A stretch of DNA of 36,744 nucleotides, from NCBI GenBank assembly GCA_001247695.2, contig LGRX02029227.1, positions 1 through 36,744 of the forward strand, given 5' to 3'. The notes below the pieces were generated by a model. That model did not search any database. It worked only from the letters and a program-made list of their open reading frames with translations, and was not told where the DNA came from. Position numbers and translations under genes: made by a program. The DNA is from Cymbomonas tetramitiformis (lineage: Eukaryota; Chlorophyta; Pyramimonadophyceae; Pyramimonadales; Pyramimonadaceae). Positions 1 to 10,418 of this stretch are shown here, in pieces. Every line of letters begins with the position of its first letter. Position 1 is the stretch's first letter.

Positions 1-1556
1 TTGTTATTTTCATGTTTGATTATCCTAGCTTCTCCGCCCGTTTGTGGTAGAATTCTAATATTTAGGTTTTCAAGTTCGTATAGTAGGTCTCTGTTTAATT
101 GTGCTGCTGAGAAGAATTTAGTGTTGTGCAAGATGTGAAAGGCTTTGTGGGCTAGTGTAAAATTGAACACCCCCATGTTATTCGGATGTACTCCCAGTTT
201 CAAGGTTATGCGGTGCACACTTAGGTCTTGAGGGAGAAGTGTGAAAATGTCTTTCTGGTATTTATTGTTAGAGATATCAAACTCACAGTGAATAATCTTT
301 CTTTCTGGAATGATGTGGACTGCAGTTGACCATATGTCAAGAAGATGAATTTGAATGTTGGTGTTATCCGTGCTCGAGGTGTGGTGATATTTCCTATGCG
401 ATTCGATGGCTTCTGAAACAATTGTTTCATTAGTGGTGTGTGTCTTCCATTTCAGTCTAAAAGTTTCTATCAGAGTTTCTATCTGCTTTTTAGGTGTGGC
501 ACCTCTACGTGTGAGGATATGGTGGGAAGGTGTGGTCATATTTGGGCCGCTGATTGCGGCGTCGTTTCCAGCGTGCTCCAAGTGTTTGAGCTCCAGTGTG
601 TTGCTGGTATTCTTGGCCAGCAGTCCTATTTCTTTCCTCATTTCTAATCGGTATTTATGTATTTCCTTTTGCATTGTTTTGTCACCATACTCCCCACTAC
701 ATAAATCAGATTTTAGGTACTCGAAAAATGAGGTCTGGTGCGAACCTCTGTTCCATTGTGCCCATTTGAAGGCGGTTTTTGCTACCCATGTGCCACAGTT
801 ATATGTGTCTGTTTGAAATGTATCCTTGCTAATGGCAATTGTGGATTCCTTATATTCTGTAATGGTTATGAAAAATTTCAGCCAGGTTTTGAGTGCTACC
901 TCAATCATATTAATGGTTTCTCTTTCGGCTTTATCTCCAAAGGGGTCATATATGTAAGCTTCTATTTTCCCGGATGATGATAAGCGGATCATTATAAGAC
1001 GCCAATGTATATTGTCACACACGCCTATTTGTGTGTGACCATATTTCTTGAGTCTGCTATTAATAAGTTGTGTGAGTTTTTGGTCCTCCCCTGTCATCTT
1101 TAGCATCATGCCTGTGAGGTCCATAGGGGCTATGGTACTCAGGTCCCGTATTTTCATTGCATCACCAACATGAGTTGCATTTAACCACCCCTTTTCTGAA
1201 AAAAGTGATTTCGTGGCCATTTTAGTTTCATCTACTGCATTATCTTCGGTGCTTGCTCCACCACTTAACATCAGCTCAGGTTCGGGCATATTATGTTGTT
1301 TGGTATCGTTACCCTTCTTGTGGTGGGTTTTATGTTTCATTATTCTTAGAGGTGATTTCATTTTTGATTTCTTAGTATTTTGGGTCCGTGTCCTTTCCCA
1401 AAGCCATGCCATTTTGGGGTTTTGAATCATGTATTTCAAGGCGCTCTTGCTGATCCTTTTGCAGGCTTTAGGTCTCTTGTGGGCTAGGTGTATTATGACT
1501 CTAGGTCCCGGGAAATATTGTTTAGGGTTCAACTTCATTTTGTTGAGTCCCGCCAT
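1..1556 (-). CDS. Ulp1/C48-type cysteine peptidase domain protein, open at the window edge
   Basis: An open frame runs from an ATG at 1556 to base 1 without a stop, at least 518 codons, so the C-terminus lies outside the window. The central part (about 990-800) reads IHWRLIMIRL, then YIYDPFGDK, then FQTDTYNCGTW. This is the His-Trp, Asp and Gln/Cys order of Ulp1/C48 (SUMO-protease-like) cysteine peptidases, with Cys in YNCGTW. The N-terminal 100 residues are Lys/Arg-rich; the C-terminal part visible is unrecognised. Such peptidase domains occur in NeSL-type non-LTR retrotransposons and in several DNA transposon superfamilies. Here the gene follows a gag-like ORF on the same strand, so a mobile-element origin is likely. 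No reverse transcriptase or transposase is visible before the edge, so the element class is open. Confidence 0.75.
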   Translation of the reverse strand, partial: MAGLNKMKLNPKQYFPGPRVIIHLAHKRPKACKRISKSALKYMIQNPKMAWLWERTRTQNTKKSKMKSPLRIMKHKTHHKKGNDTKQHNMPEPELMLSGGASTEDNAVDETKMATKSLFSEKGWLNATHVGDAMKIRDLSTIAPMDLTGMMLKMTGEDQKLTQLINSRLKKYGHTQIGVCDNIHWRLIMIRLSSSGKIEAYIYDPFGDKAERETINMIEVALKTWLKFFITITEYKESTIAISKDTFQTDTYNCGTWVAKTAFKWAQWNRGSHQTSFFEYLKSDLCSGEYGDKTMQKEIHKYRLEMRKEIGLLAKNTSNTLELKHLEHAGNDAAISGPNMTTPSHHILTRRGATPKKQIETLIETFRLKWKTHTTNETIVSEAIESHRKYHHTSSTDNTNIQIHLLDIWSTAVHIIPERKIIHCEFDISNNKYQKDIFTLLPQDLSVHRITLKLGVHPNNMGVFNFTLAHKAFHILHNTKFFSAAQLNRDLLYELENLNIRILPQTGGEARIIKHENN

Positions 1557-1714
1557 TAAATGAAAAAACATGATAGTGGGCCCGTAAGTGGTTGTTTGCA
1601 GTTCCGCTCGTGTTTTAATAATATTTTCCTCACATCTCAAGAGGTGTCTCATTATGTAATATGTCATAATTATGCTGCCGCTTATGTCTTTATCTATTTT
1701 TATTTCCATTTAAA

Positions 1715-1960
1715 ATATATTTCAGACCGTGCTGGGCTTTCTATAAGATACATATCTTGTGTTAAGTTAGCAGCCCGTATTTTGAGGTAAAACTGCCGTG
1801 TTAAGTTAACACATATGTGTGTTAAGTTGACATATTGTTGCCTTAAGTTAACAGGCTGCCGAGTTCGGTTTGAGGACTGTTTTCTTAAGCTATCAGTGGT
1901 GTATATTATGCTAACAGACTGTATTGTCACACTACCAAACCGGCATTTATTGGTGGCATG
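1715..1960. repeat. Degenerate 21-bp tandem repeat block, distal copy
   Basis: Units resembling GTGTTAAGTTAACACATAT recur at about 21-bp spacing (for example around 1758, 1799, 1820 and 1841). They match the larger block at 2925-3420 in type. On the minus strand they would encode heptads such as NLTHICV and NLTRQFY. A repeat length divisible by three keeps a frame open by itself, so the open frame here is weak evidence for coding. Confidence 0.7.
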
Positions 1961-1984
1961 GGAACTAGTTGAGTTACTAGCTTG

Positions 1985-2920
1985 TTTAGTGACGTCTACG
2001 TATCTGTTTGAAAGGTTTAGTCTTCTATGTATCAGTCTGACAGTGCGCACCTTGCTTCCCCCATTCCCGTGGCTTCTGAGCATTATTGTGCTCTCCGTGT
2101 TACGCGTTACACCCACTTGTTGCCTCCCCTCAGATACCATATCGTTTATTTGGGCATTCCTCTTTCGCACATGGTTTCGTATAAGTCCTCGGGTCCCTTC
2201 CCTAAAATTTTTTGGTTCTAGGCTCTTTTTTGCAAAATTTCGATTTTTAGCGAATTGTGCCTCATGCAATTCGCTTCTGGTCCAAGGTTGTCCGTTTTCC
2301 TTTATTTTTTCCCTACTATCCCTTATTGTCATATATAAGCGTTGTGTGAAATATTTTCGCCAAATTTTACTCCTACGCACCTCTACCCGTAACATATTCC
2401 CTAGGTATCGACTCGGGAGGTTAGGGTTTCCTATTATTTTGGTGCTTATAGCCGCCTTTCCCCCTAGAATCATGTGTTCGTGCCCCCGGGTCTCTCGTAA
2501 GTCATTTCCATGGTCAGCATGCATCCTGACCCGCCAGTTTATACTTGTTTTCAACATATCATTGTTTCCCTTGTTACGCGTTACAACCATGTGTTGTCTT
2601 CTCTCGGTTGTAATATCTCTTAATTGGGTCTCATGCTTTTGTATGCAGTTTCGTACATACCCTCGGGTTATTTCCCCCAAATATTTCAATACTATGCCCT
2701 TTTGTATGAAATTTCGATTCTTTACGAATAGCACATAACACAATTCGCTAAAGTTCCAAGGTTTGCTGTTCTTATTTATTTTCCCCATACTTGTTTGTGC
2801 CACCTTTTCTGGCCACTGTGTGAAGTGTTTTTGTGTAATTTTGCCCTCATGTGTCTTTATTCCCCCCTTTCCCTTTAGGTATGGCCCTCTAGGCTTAGGG
2901 TTTCTTATTATTCGCCCTTC
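1985..2920. repeat. Diverged tandem duplication, unit about 485 bp
   Basis: Two copies lie head to tail, about 2000-2440 and 2500-2915. Paired landmarks are TTACGCGTTACA at 2100 and 2576, a CCTCGGGT block near 2200 and 2675, AAATTTCGATT near 2236 and 2709, and TTAGGGTTTC near 2422 and 2898. The copies have diverged by substitutions and small indels. The duplication sits between the two 21-bp repeat blocks. Both strands carry long open frames here (minus strand, and plus strand 1815-2738), which fits repeat composition rather than two genes. Confidence 0.75.
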
Positions 2921-2924
2921 AGCT

Positions 2925-3420
2925 CTCGGAGACCGCTTTAAGTTAGAACCGGACCGCTTCAGGTTATCTGTCGGCACATTAAGGTTATCTGACCTCCGTG
3001 TTGAATTAGCCGCATGCTGCTTCGGGTTTCCCGAGTCCTGTGTTTGTTTATCCTTTAGCCGCTTACATTTGTTGGTTGCCCTTATTAAGTTTGTTGCAAG
3101 CCGTGCTGAGTTATCTACTGACCGTATTGAGTTATTAGTGAGCCATGTTAGAGTATCTGCACACCATAATAGGTATACCGTAGGCCATATACAGAGGGCC
3201 ACGTAACACTTTAAGTTAACTAAGTGTGTTGTAAAGTTAACTACAGTCCGTATTAAGTTATCAGCAAACCAAAGCGTGTCCGTTGTGAGCCGTATTAAGT
3301 TATCTGCGTGCGGTGTTTGGTTTTCTACGGTCCGAGCATACTGCCGTATTATACTTGCATATTGATAAATATATTGTGTTAACTTAACGGACCGCATCAG
3401 GTAAATTACACAAACAGTTT
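2925..3420. repeat. Degenerate 21-bp tandem repeat block, main copy
   Basis: From about 3090 the sequence can be cut into consecutive 21-bp units of the form GCAAGCCGTGCTGAGTTATCT, ACTGACCGTATTGAGTTATTA and so on, at least ten units to 3310. The conserved core is CCGTATTRAGTTATC. The minus-strand reading gives heptads of the DNLIRxx type. It resembles a minisatellite or a subterminal repeat of the surrounding element. Confidence 0.8.
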
Positions 3421-3995
3421 TAGGTTTAATGAAGTTACATTTTGTATATGTGCTAAGAGAACTTAACAGGCATGTATAGTGTGTTTTCTTGTGAGGAAAT
3501 GACTTAGCTCTCATTAGCAGGTGGTGGTATGTCACTGGCAGGCTAAGACACACAATAAGAATGTTACTTCTGAGTTCACTCAGGTAAAAATTGTGGGACC
3601 AGTGTGACCTGCCGTGAGTTGGGGAAACAGTGCATAGTAAGTAAGTATTAACACACAGTTGTGCCAAGGGGTCGAGGTTGAACTGTATGCGGTAAGCACT
3701 GAGTCTTGAGAGGATTACAAGGCTGCGTGAGAGTGTTGTCAGTTCAGCTATAAAGCCGTAAGCCGCGGGGCTGCAGGTGTGTAGATTCCTAACATAAAAG
3801 TAAAGTCTACTCAAAGTCAGCGGTGGAGGATTGCCGTCACTTTGCCCGTGTTTCTGTTGTGTGAATCCCAGAGTGAATTGCAGATTGGCGGTACCTGAAA
3901 TGAGATTAGCAGCCAACCCGGACCATAGAGGGTTAAGAATGTGAAAGAGACTTGTGATTGGAGAAAGAAAAGAGCGTTGTGAGGCATATACCTGA

Positions 3996-6044
3996 TTAGT
4001 TCTGTCCCATATCTTCGTCTTGTTCAGGCGGGAGCTGGTCAAACTGATTAGCCAATGCCACCGGCTGAGATGCAGCTGCCTCGGTGAATTCTTTCCTCCT
4101 CGATTGGCCCTCGTGCTGCTTACGTGCCGGGCTGCTTGAAGAGGGATCCGCCGATCTTTTTTGCTTGCCTGGGTTGTTTTGTTGAAAAGCCGTGATGTGC
4201 TCAGTGAACAGGGTAGGTGTGATGTATACAAGTGTGTGAGATCAAGGAACCAACACGGGGATTGACAAGAAACCCAAGACTTATAAGAGAGGTCAGTTGC
4301 TTTAAGTTTCTTACCTGTAATGCGACAAGCAGAGCAGGTACAACCAGGCGGGTGGTTGCCGTGGCGGTAACCGCTGTGGGTTTTCCGTGATGCCGGGATC
4401 CCGCTCGTGGATTCCGCCTGCTTGGCAGCCGTGCCAGCCTTCGACGTGGGTGTTCTGTTGTTATCTGCAGCAGTTAAGTAGGACCGCTTGGCCATAGCGA
4501 TCTTGCGGTATTTGGCAGGGCAGTTTCTGGAACAATGGTTCAGGGCTTCACGTCCTGTGCAGCTCTTGCAGATGTAAGCAGAGCACCTGTTTTCATAGTT
4601 AACTGTTAAGAATGTTGAAAGGTAATGGAGATTTTTACTCCGGATTGTCAGACATACAGTGTTAATGACAAGGCAAGAGTAATGAGCAAAGGGATTTACG
4701 GACCTGGTTATCCAGATGACTCCAAGCTTTTTGAAGGGGTACTCCAATGGCATAGTGTAGAGTGCGTGCTCAGGATTCTTGTTCTCGATCACAGTTGGCT
4801 CAGGGAATCTGCCTAAGGGTTTTTTGAGTGTAGTGAAGAAACGATGTGTCAATTTCTCTCCCTCTGTGTAAGTCTGGTAAAACGGGATGTCGTTTACGTA
4901 TTTGCCGAAAACTGTGGATTTCAGGAAGTCAATGATGTTACTGAGTGTGGGTTGGCAGTTGGCCTTGTTTGCTTTGAACGTGACGTTGAAACTGGTGAAT
5001 CTATGAGACTTGGGAGTGACAATGTATCCTACGTCGTCAATGTCTAAGACTGCGAGTCTTACCAATGCCGCTGCTTCTGTTTCTGTTGCTACTTTGACGT
5101 GGATGAAAGGAGCCACCTGGTTTCTGTACTTCTTTCCCACAACACTGAGGACTGCGATGTCCAGGTTGTTTCTGAGAAGAAACGCGCGAATTTGTTTTCG
5201 TGTCTGTTCAATTTCTCTCACCGTGAATTCTCCTGTTTTCTTTGCAGTCATACGGTGAATTTTAACAGAGGCTAAGAAATCCTGGTTCGCGAGTTCTTCC
5301 TCCTCTTCGTCACTCACAATCTCAATTTCAGCTTTCGCAGATTCAACGTATCTGTTCGCTTCGAGTATTGTATCAAAGTCAAATTCACCAGTCACCTCGT
5401 GGTTTTGCAATCCTTCAGCGTTCGTTTTCAATTCGCTATCTTCAAGCTCGCGCTCAGCTTCAAAGTCCTGTTCAAATTCACTTTCAGGCTCGCTTCCTTC
5501 CTCAGCCTCACGATCCTCCTTTTGAACTTCAGCTTCCTCAGCAGTCGTGTCCAGCTGTAATGCGTTAAGTCCTAAAGATGCCGAAGTTTTTTCTGGTTTC
5601 TCATATCTTTGCGCGAGTTCGTCTGCTGTGTCCTCCAGAATCTGAGTGTAAATGTCGTATTCCAGCAGCCTGTTTCCTAATTTCAGCAGACAACTCTCGT
5701 TCACGTAACCTTTAGAGGCCTGGAGAATGCGCTGAGTGAATTGGCTGTCGTGTGTGAGGACAAGCTAACTGCGAAAAAATGTCCACTGCGTCCGCCTCTG
5801 TCCCTGCAAAGCGCTCCGATTTGTCGCCAAGAATCTTTGTGGCAACGGTTTTTGCAACTTTCCTGTCGAAACTGTCACGAGCCAATTGCTTACATTTGTC
5901 CAAAATCTCTCTCGCAGCTGCGGTGGTCGGAGCTGGCAGCTGCGGGGTGTGCGGCGTCGCAGAATGTTGCGCACCCACATCATCGAAAATAGTCTCTAAT
6001 CTACGGACGCGAGACCGCGTCAAGTTGCTCGTTGTGATAACCAT
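3996..6044 (-). CDS. Gag-like zinc-knuckle protein of a mobile element, probably spliced, with a frameshift
   Basis: The likely start is the ATG at 6044 (MVITTSNLTRSRVRRLE). That frame stops at 5712, and coding appears to shift by one base near a T run at about 5765-5775 into the long frame covering 5760-4315. That part has a very acidic segment (about 5560-5400), a conserved middle, and a Cys/His cluster CKSCTGREALNHCSRNC near 4565-4515 (C-x2-C-x7-H-x4-C), then a second CTCSAC pair near 4340. Two GT-AG introns are plausible: 4703-4587 (117 bp, length divisible by three) and 4314-4169 (146 bp, strong donor ACAG/GTAAG). After the second intron the frame gives a Ser/Gln/Glu-rich tail ending at TAA 3998-3996. 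The unspliced frame stays open to 1700, but only through repeats. RNA-binding gag-like role inferred; family not recognised. Confidence 0.5.
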
Positions 6045-6152
6045 GATAGTGAGAGACAGGGGAGAAGGTTGAGCTAAACAGGGAGATGGTGAAAGAACGC
6101 TTACAGCGGCCAGATAGTTTGTAGAAGTCTCAGCTGACAGATCAAGATTCAC

Positions 6153-6721
6153 AGGTCGTAAGCGAAACCATGAGAGCGGCCAAAATCAGTCACGTGTGGA
6201 ACGACCTCGCCGGAGCCAGCGGCGCACGAAACAGACTAACTCTCGCTGCGACGATGCTTCCGTAAAATAAAAATAATCCGTCACCAACTGATCTCCTGCG
6301 CAGCGAAGGCGAGCACAATGCGTGCCGCCATCACTGCCAAGTCAAAAGGCCATACCGTAAGAGTAATTCACCACCGCCCAAGTGGGCGCTCAACCCCTCC
6401 TACGTCCTACTTAGCCGAACATGGCAACAGCAAGGCGCTGTGCCATCATCAGAATCACCGGAAAGCCGGTGCGGCCTATAACCTGCGAGGAAGACAGATA
6501 CGCTGTCCGGCTAAGCTCGCTAGGAAACAAACTGATAATCCTATAACTTGTGTCTGGCCGAAGCTTTATGCTCTCGGAAACCCAGACAGTGAAACGATGA
6601 CTGTACTACTGTACTGTACTACTGTACTGTACTACTGTACAGTACAGTGCTAGGATGTCACGGACACGAGACGGAAGCAGGGTCAGGCTAGGGGCTAGTC
6701 AGAGCCCATGATAACTAAGCC
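6153..6721. other. Non-coding gap between the two left elements
   Basis: No credible gene is seen here. It probably holds the 5' end of the minus-strand gag-like element (upstream of 6044) and the leader of the plus-strand retrotransposon. I looked for an LTR copy matching the sequence after 10428 and did not see one. A short microsatellite lies at 6598-6650. Confidence 0.5.
6598..6650. repeat. Short ACTGTACT microsatellite-like repeat
   Basis: A 15-bp unit built from TGTACTGTACTACTG is repeated about three times and ends in the palindromic CTGTACAGTACAG. It lies between the two retroelement-like units. No function is inferred. Confidence 0.8.
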
Positions 6722-8122
6722 TAAACCCGAAGTCCAGCAGCTATTCCAGCTATAGATCAAGATCCGACTAACTGGTACTTTGATATTCTGGGTTCTTATG
6801 ATCATTACAGCAGATTCAAAATACCTTCATGGTTAAAGGGTTATGCTGACACACAGACCCGGTATGATCAGATAGGATATTTCGATGCCATCAACAGAAT
6901 GAAGACAGACATGAGTCGGTATAGAGATCCAGAGACTGAGCCTAAGGAACCAGATGAGGATTACTCAGAGGATAATCCCCCGCCTGCATTTACAGATCCA
7001 GATGATAATCATGCCACCGCAGCATTGATTTCAGCCGCAATTGTCCCTAAGGTGAAAATGAATCCACCAAAGGAGTACAAAATCGGGCAGGATGCGGAGG
7101 TTTGGATGGAAACAGTAAATAGATATTTTCAGTTTACATATCCAGGTGCACCAGACAAGGATCTCATCACAGTCTTCCTCACGTTCATTCAGAATAATGA
7201 CAGACACTACTTTCAGGTCGTGGCTAAAACACCAGATGCCACGTATGAAGATGTCAGGAATACATTCCTCAGGCAGTTCGGAAATTCCCACAAGCGGTCA
7301 GTTGCCAAAAAGCATTTAATGGCACTGCAGCAGGGTAACCAGACTTTTGCAGATTACCTACGCACATTCACATCACTGGCTTCTCTAGCATCAGTTGATT
7401 TGGATAATGTCTTGATCAAGGACAGATTCGTCAGTAACATGGAATCAGACCTTCGGCCTTCGGAAACAGTTTCATCTCAGATTTCTGACAGAGGATGAAA
7501 GGAATAACCTGTCGTGGGCACAAACCACACAGGTTCTGCTCGATTTGAATTATGTAGTTCATTCGAAGCAGGCAGAGACCCTTCACTATAGGGGACAGAA
7601 GGAACAGTCAGGAGGCCCAGTCAGAAAAGACAAGGACAAGGGCCGTGGCAATAAGCCATATGACAGATCCAATTAGAATCAAGGCAACCAGAATCAGAAT
7701 GCCAACCAGAATTCCCAGATGAATAAAGGGAAAGGCAAAGGAAAAGGCAAGGGAAAAGGAAAAGGAAAGGGATCGGCATCATCTCCTTCCCAGCCTTGTC
7801 AACGTTGTGGTCGTACCAATCACGTCACAAAGGATTGCTTTTCCACAAAGACACCAGATGGAAAACCCATTCAAGGCAAGCCTCCAGCTCCTAATTCTAA
7901 TTGGAATCAGAATTATCAAAGGGAGGACAGCAGGAACAGAATAATCAGGGTGGTAAAAATGAGTCGAACAAACTCGTAAAAACAGTCAACAACCTGGTTA
8001 AGGAGCTCCAGAATCAGCAGAGCATCAATGCAGCAATTGCAGCTCCAGCATCAGCTCCAGCTCCTCAGGGAAACTCTCCGGGTACTGCACAGGTACCGGT
8101 GATGAGGGCACCCCGAGGATAA
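6722..8122 (+). pseudogene. gag: Ty3/gypsy-like Gag with zinc knuckle, degraded
   Basis: The Gag frame is open from 6722, after a TAA at 6719-6721, with the first ATG at 6899. Residues such as EVWMETVNRYFQF and QNNDRHYFQVVA and the following FLRQFG and ALQQGNQTFADY are typical of Ty3/gypsy capsid (retrotrans_gag). The frame breaks near 7455: the good coding (LTEDERNNLSWAQ) continues in another frame to an in-frame TAG near 7675. A Lys/Gly run follows, then the nucleocapsid knuckle CQRCGRTNHVTKDC (7796-7837, C-x2-C-x4-H-x4-C). Another shift lies near 7930. Several frame breaks show that this is a decayed copy. The product would have formed the retrotransposon particle. Confidence 0.85.
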
Positions 8123-9768
8123 ATCAGCCTAAAAATGCCACTGAAGCAAGTGTCCGGGTTGAGAGTATCACGGAAGAAGTCCTTTCCAGTCTGACACTAC
8201 AGTTCCAGCAGATGGATACTCCCTCAGAACACATCGCACAGATGCGGCCACAGACAGCACAGCTGAAATCACAGAAAAAGTTGTTGTTGTACAAAGGGAA
8301 AGTATATGGACAGAGTACTCACATTTTGGTAGATCCAGGAGCTACATCGTCATTTATCGACAGACAATTCGCTTCTTAGCTTGGTATATCACCAACAGAC
8401 TCGTCATCATTCTCAGTGGAATTGGCTGGAGGAAGCCAGTTGCCCTGTACATCCTATCTTCCCAATGCTACATTCACGCTGGGTAAATATAAGGATACAG
8501 AAGATTTCTATATCATTGACATGAAACCCTTCACAGTCATCCTGGGACAGGATTGGTTGGAAAGAAGGAACCCACACATTTACTTCCAGTCCAAGAATAT
8601 GACGATCACCAGGAAACATTCATCAGGTTCCAGTGTTCGTACAGTTCTATCCAGAGTTGAACAGACTCCAGGTTCAGATGACCTTCCTGAAATGGAATTG
8701 GTCAGTGCCACCACTATGAGGAAGCACCTGCGACGTATACGATCCAGTGGGTCGGCTGAAGAAGCCGTAGCTTATCTCTTCTTTCTCTCAGAGGTCGATG
8801 GTGAATTGGTCATGGCAGCAGCAGACTCAGACACCACCATGGAAGACCCAAGGGTCACAGCAGCACGTGATCTAATCAGAGAAGACTTTTCAGATATTTT
8901 CCAGGAGGATCTTCCAGCTGGCCATAGGCCAGAACGGTTTGAAGGTGGATGTCATCGCATCAACATTGAACCTGGGCATAAGCCACCATCACAGCCAGTT
9001 CGTACTATTTCAGTGCCTATGATGGAGGAGCTCAAACGACAGATCATCAAATATGTCGAACTGGGTATCCTTCGTCCATCATCATCACCATATGGGTGTC
9101 CAATCATTTTCGCTCCTAAGCCAGGGGGGAAGTGGAGGATGTGCTGTGATTATCGAGCCCTTAATAACATCACCATAAAGGACGGACACGTACAGTATCC
9201 ATTGCCACCTCATGATACCCTTCTTGAACAGCTAAAGGGGGCACGATGGTTTAGCAGATTTGATTTCAATCAGTTTTTCCATCAGATACCCATACATCCA
9301 GACGACATCCACAAGACAGCAATACGTACCAGATATGGTTCATATGAGTGGACAGTGATGCCCTTCGGGTTAACTAACGCTCCTGCGACCGCTCTACGTG
9401 TTGGAAATCGAGCATTCTTTGACTTCATCGATCAGTTCTTGGTCATTTTCATGGATGACACCATAGTGTACAGTCCAGATTTTGACAGCCACGTGAAGCA
9501 TGTTCGACAGTTCTTACAGCGCTGCAGAGATCATCAGTTCTACATCAGGCCTTCTAAGGTTGAGTTGTTCGTCAGATCCATCGATTTTATCGGACACCAT
9601 ATCTCAGAGGCAGGCCTATCCATCATCGAAGACAGAATCCGTGCAGTCATGGCTATCCAGCCTCCAGTGTCATATATGGTCCAACCGTTGGTAAACAGCC
9701 TCTACGCCGTATGGCTAAAGAAGCAAGTCATCTCTTCGGTCATTCTTGGGCATGGTCGGCCAGTTTAG
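8123..9768 (+). pseudogene. pol: Ty3/gypsy-like Pol: retropepsin and reverse transcriptase
   Basis: A Pol frame runs from about 8116 with an in-frame TAG near 8378. The protease active site reads LVDPGATSSF (about 8330-8355), where D-x-G-A is usual with Ser or Thr as x. After it come ILGQDWL and a linker, then a full reverse transcriptase: SSPYGCPIIFAPKPGGKWRM, CCDYRALNN, FSRFDFNQFFHQIPI, MPFGLTNAPA and the catalytic FMDDTIVYS (about 9450-9476). FIGHHIS marks the thumb/connection region. The frame then shifts near 9690-9740 before the RNase H. The spacing is that of Ty3/gypsy Pol. Stops and shifts show it is inactive here. Confidence 0.92.
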
Positions 9769-10418
9769 GAGATTTATACCAAAGTTCTCCAAGATTGCCG
9801 AGCCGCTCAATCGTCTCCTTAAGGATAATGCAGAGTTTGTCTGGGAATCTGAGCAGCAACAGGCATTTGATAATCTCAAAAGTGCCATCTGCCATGCTCC
9901 AGTACTACAGCTTCCAGATCAGAAACTGCCATCTATTATGGAGGTCGATGGATCAGGCACACACGTTGGTCAAGTAGTGTTACATGATCAAGGAAAAGGT
10001 ATGAAGCCATGTGGCTATCACAGCGTAACTCTTTCTGATACACAGAGACGCTGGCCTATTCCTGAGATCGAGCTGTTTGCCATTGTGGAGGGCTTCCGAT
10101 TCTTTCGCCACCGACATCTTGCTGGGAGCTCCTGAGACTATTGTTCGCTCAGATCATCAGCCACTGCTTTATTTCCAGTCCAAATCCACACTAAGCCCCA
10201 AACAGGCGAGGTGGTTGGATGAGCTCTCCGAGTACAACTTTCGAATAGAGCACATTTCTGGCGAGAAGAATAAGGTTGCAGATGCACTTACCCGTATTTC
10301 TACACTCTTTGAACTCACTGATTGTCTGCAACATATAGACGTCGGCGAGGCACCTTCAACAGACGTTCCGTCTACAGATTCTACATTCATTGCTCTTAAC
10401 TACATGGGAAGCGTGTAG
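9746..10418 (+). pseudogene. Ty3/gypsy-like Pol: RNase H and C-terminal tail, no integrase
   Basis: The segment opens with GMVGQFRRFIPKFSKIAEPL, the conserved RT/RNase H junction of Ty3/gypsy Pol. RNase H-like blocks follow (MEVDGSG, then WPIPEIELFAIVEGF). A frameshift near 10100-10130 moves to the frame carrying VRSDHQPLLYF, ARWLDELSEYNF and HISGEKNKVADALTR, the end of RNase H. It then ends at TAG 10416-10418. No zinc-binding HHCC or DDE integrase follows. A purine tract (AGAGGGGGAG, 10417-10426) that looks like a polypurine tract comes straight after the stop, so this lineage may lack integrase, or the provirus insertion removed it. Confidence 0.88.

Noticed and set aside
1815..2738. 307-codon plus-strand open frame
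   Set aside because: It lies opposite the repeat/duplication region. Its sequence is Leu/Phe/Cys-rich with no domain, and it is explained by repeat composition.
1700..3990. C-terminal 760 codons of the long minus-strand frame as real protein
   Set aside because: The frame is held open mainly by 21-bp repeats, and a well-placed splice and stop at 3996 give a better ending. It is not excluded outright.
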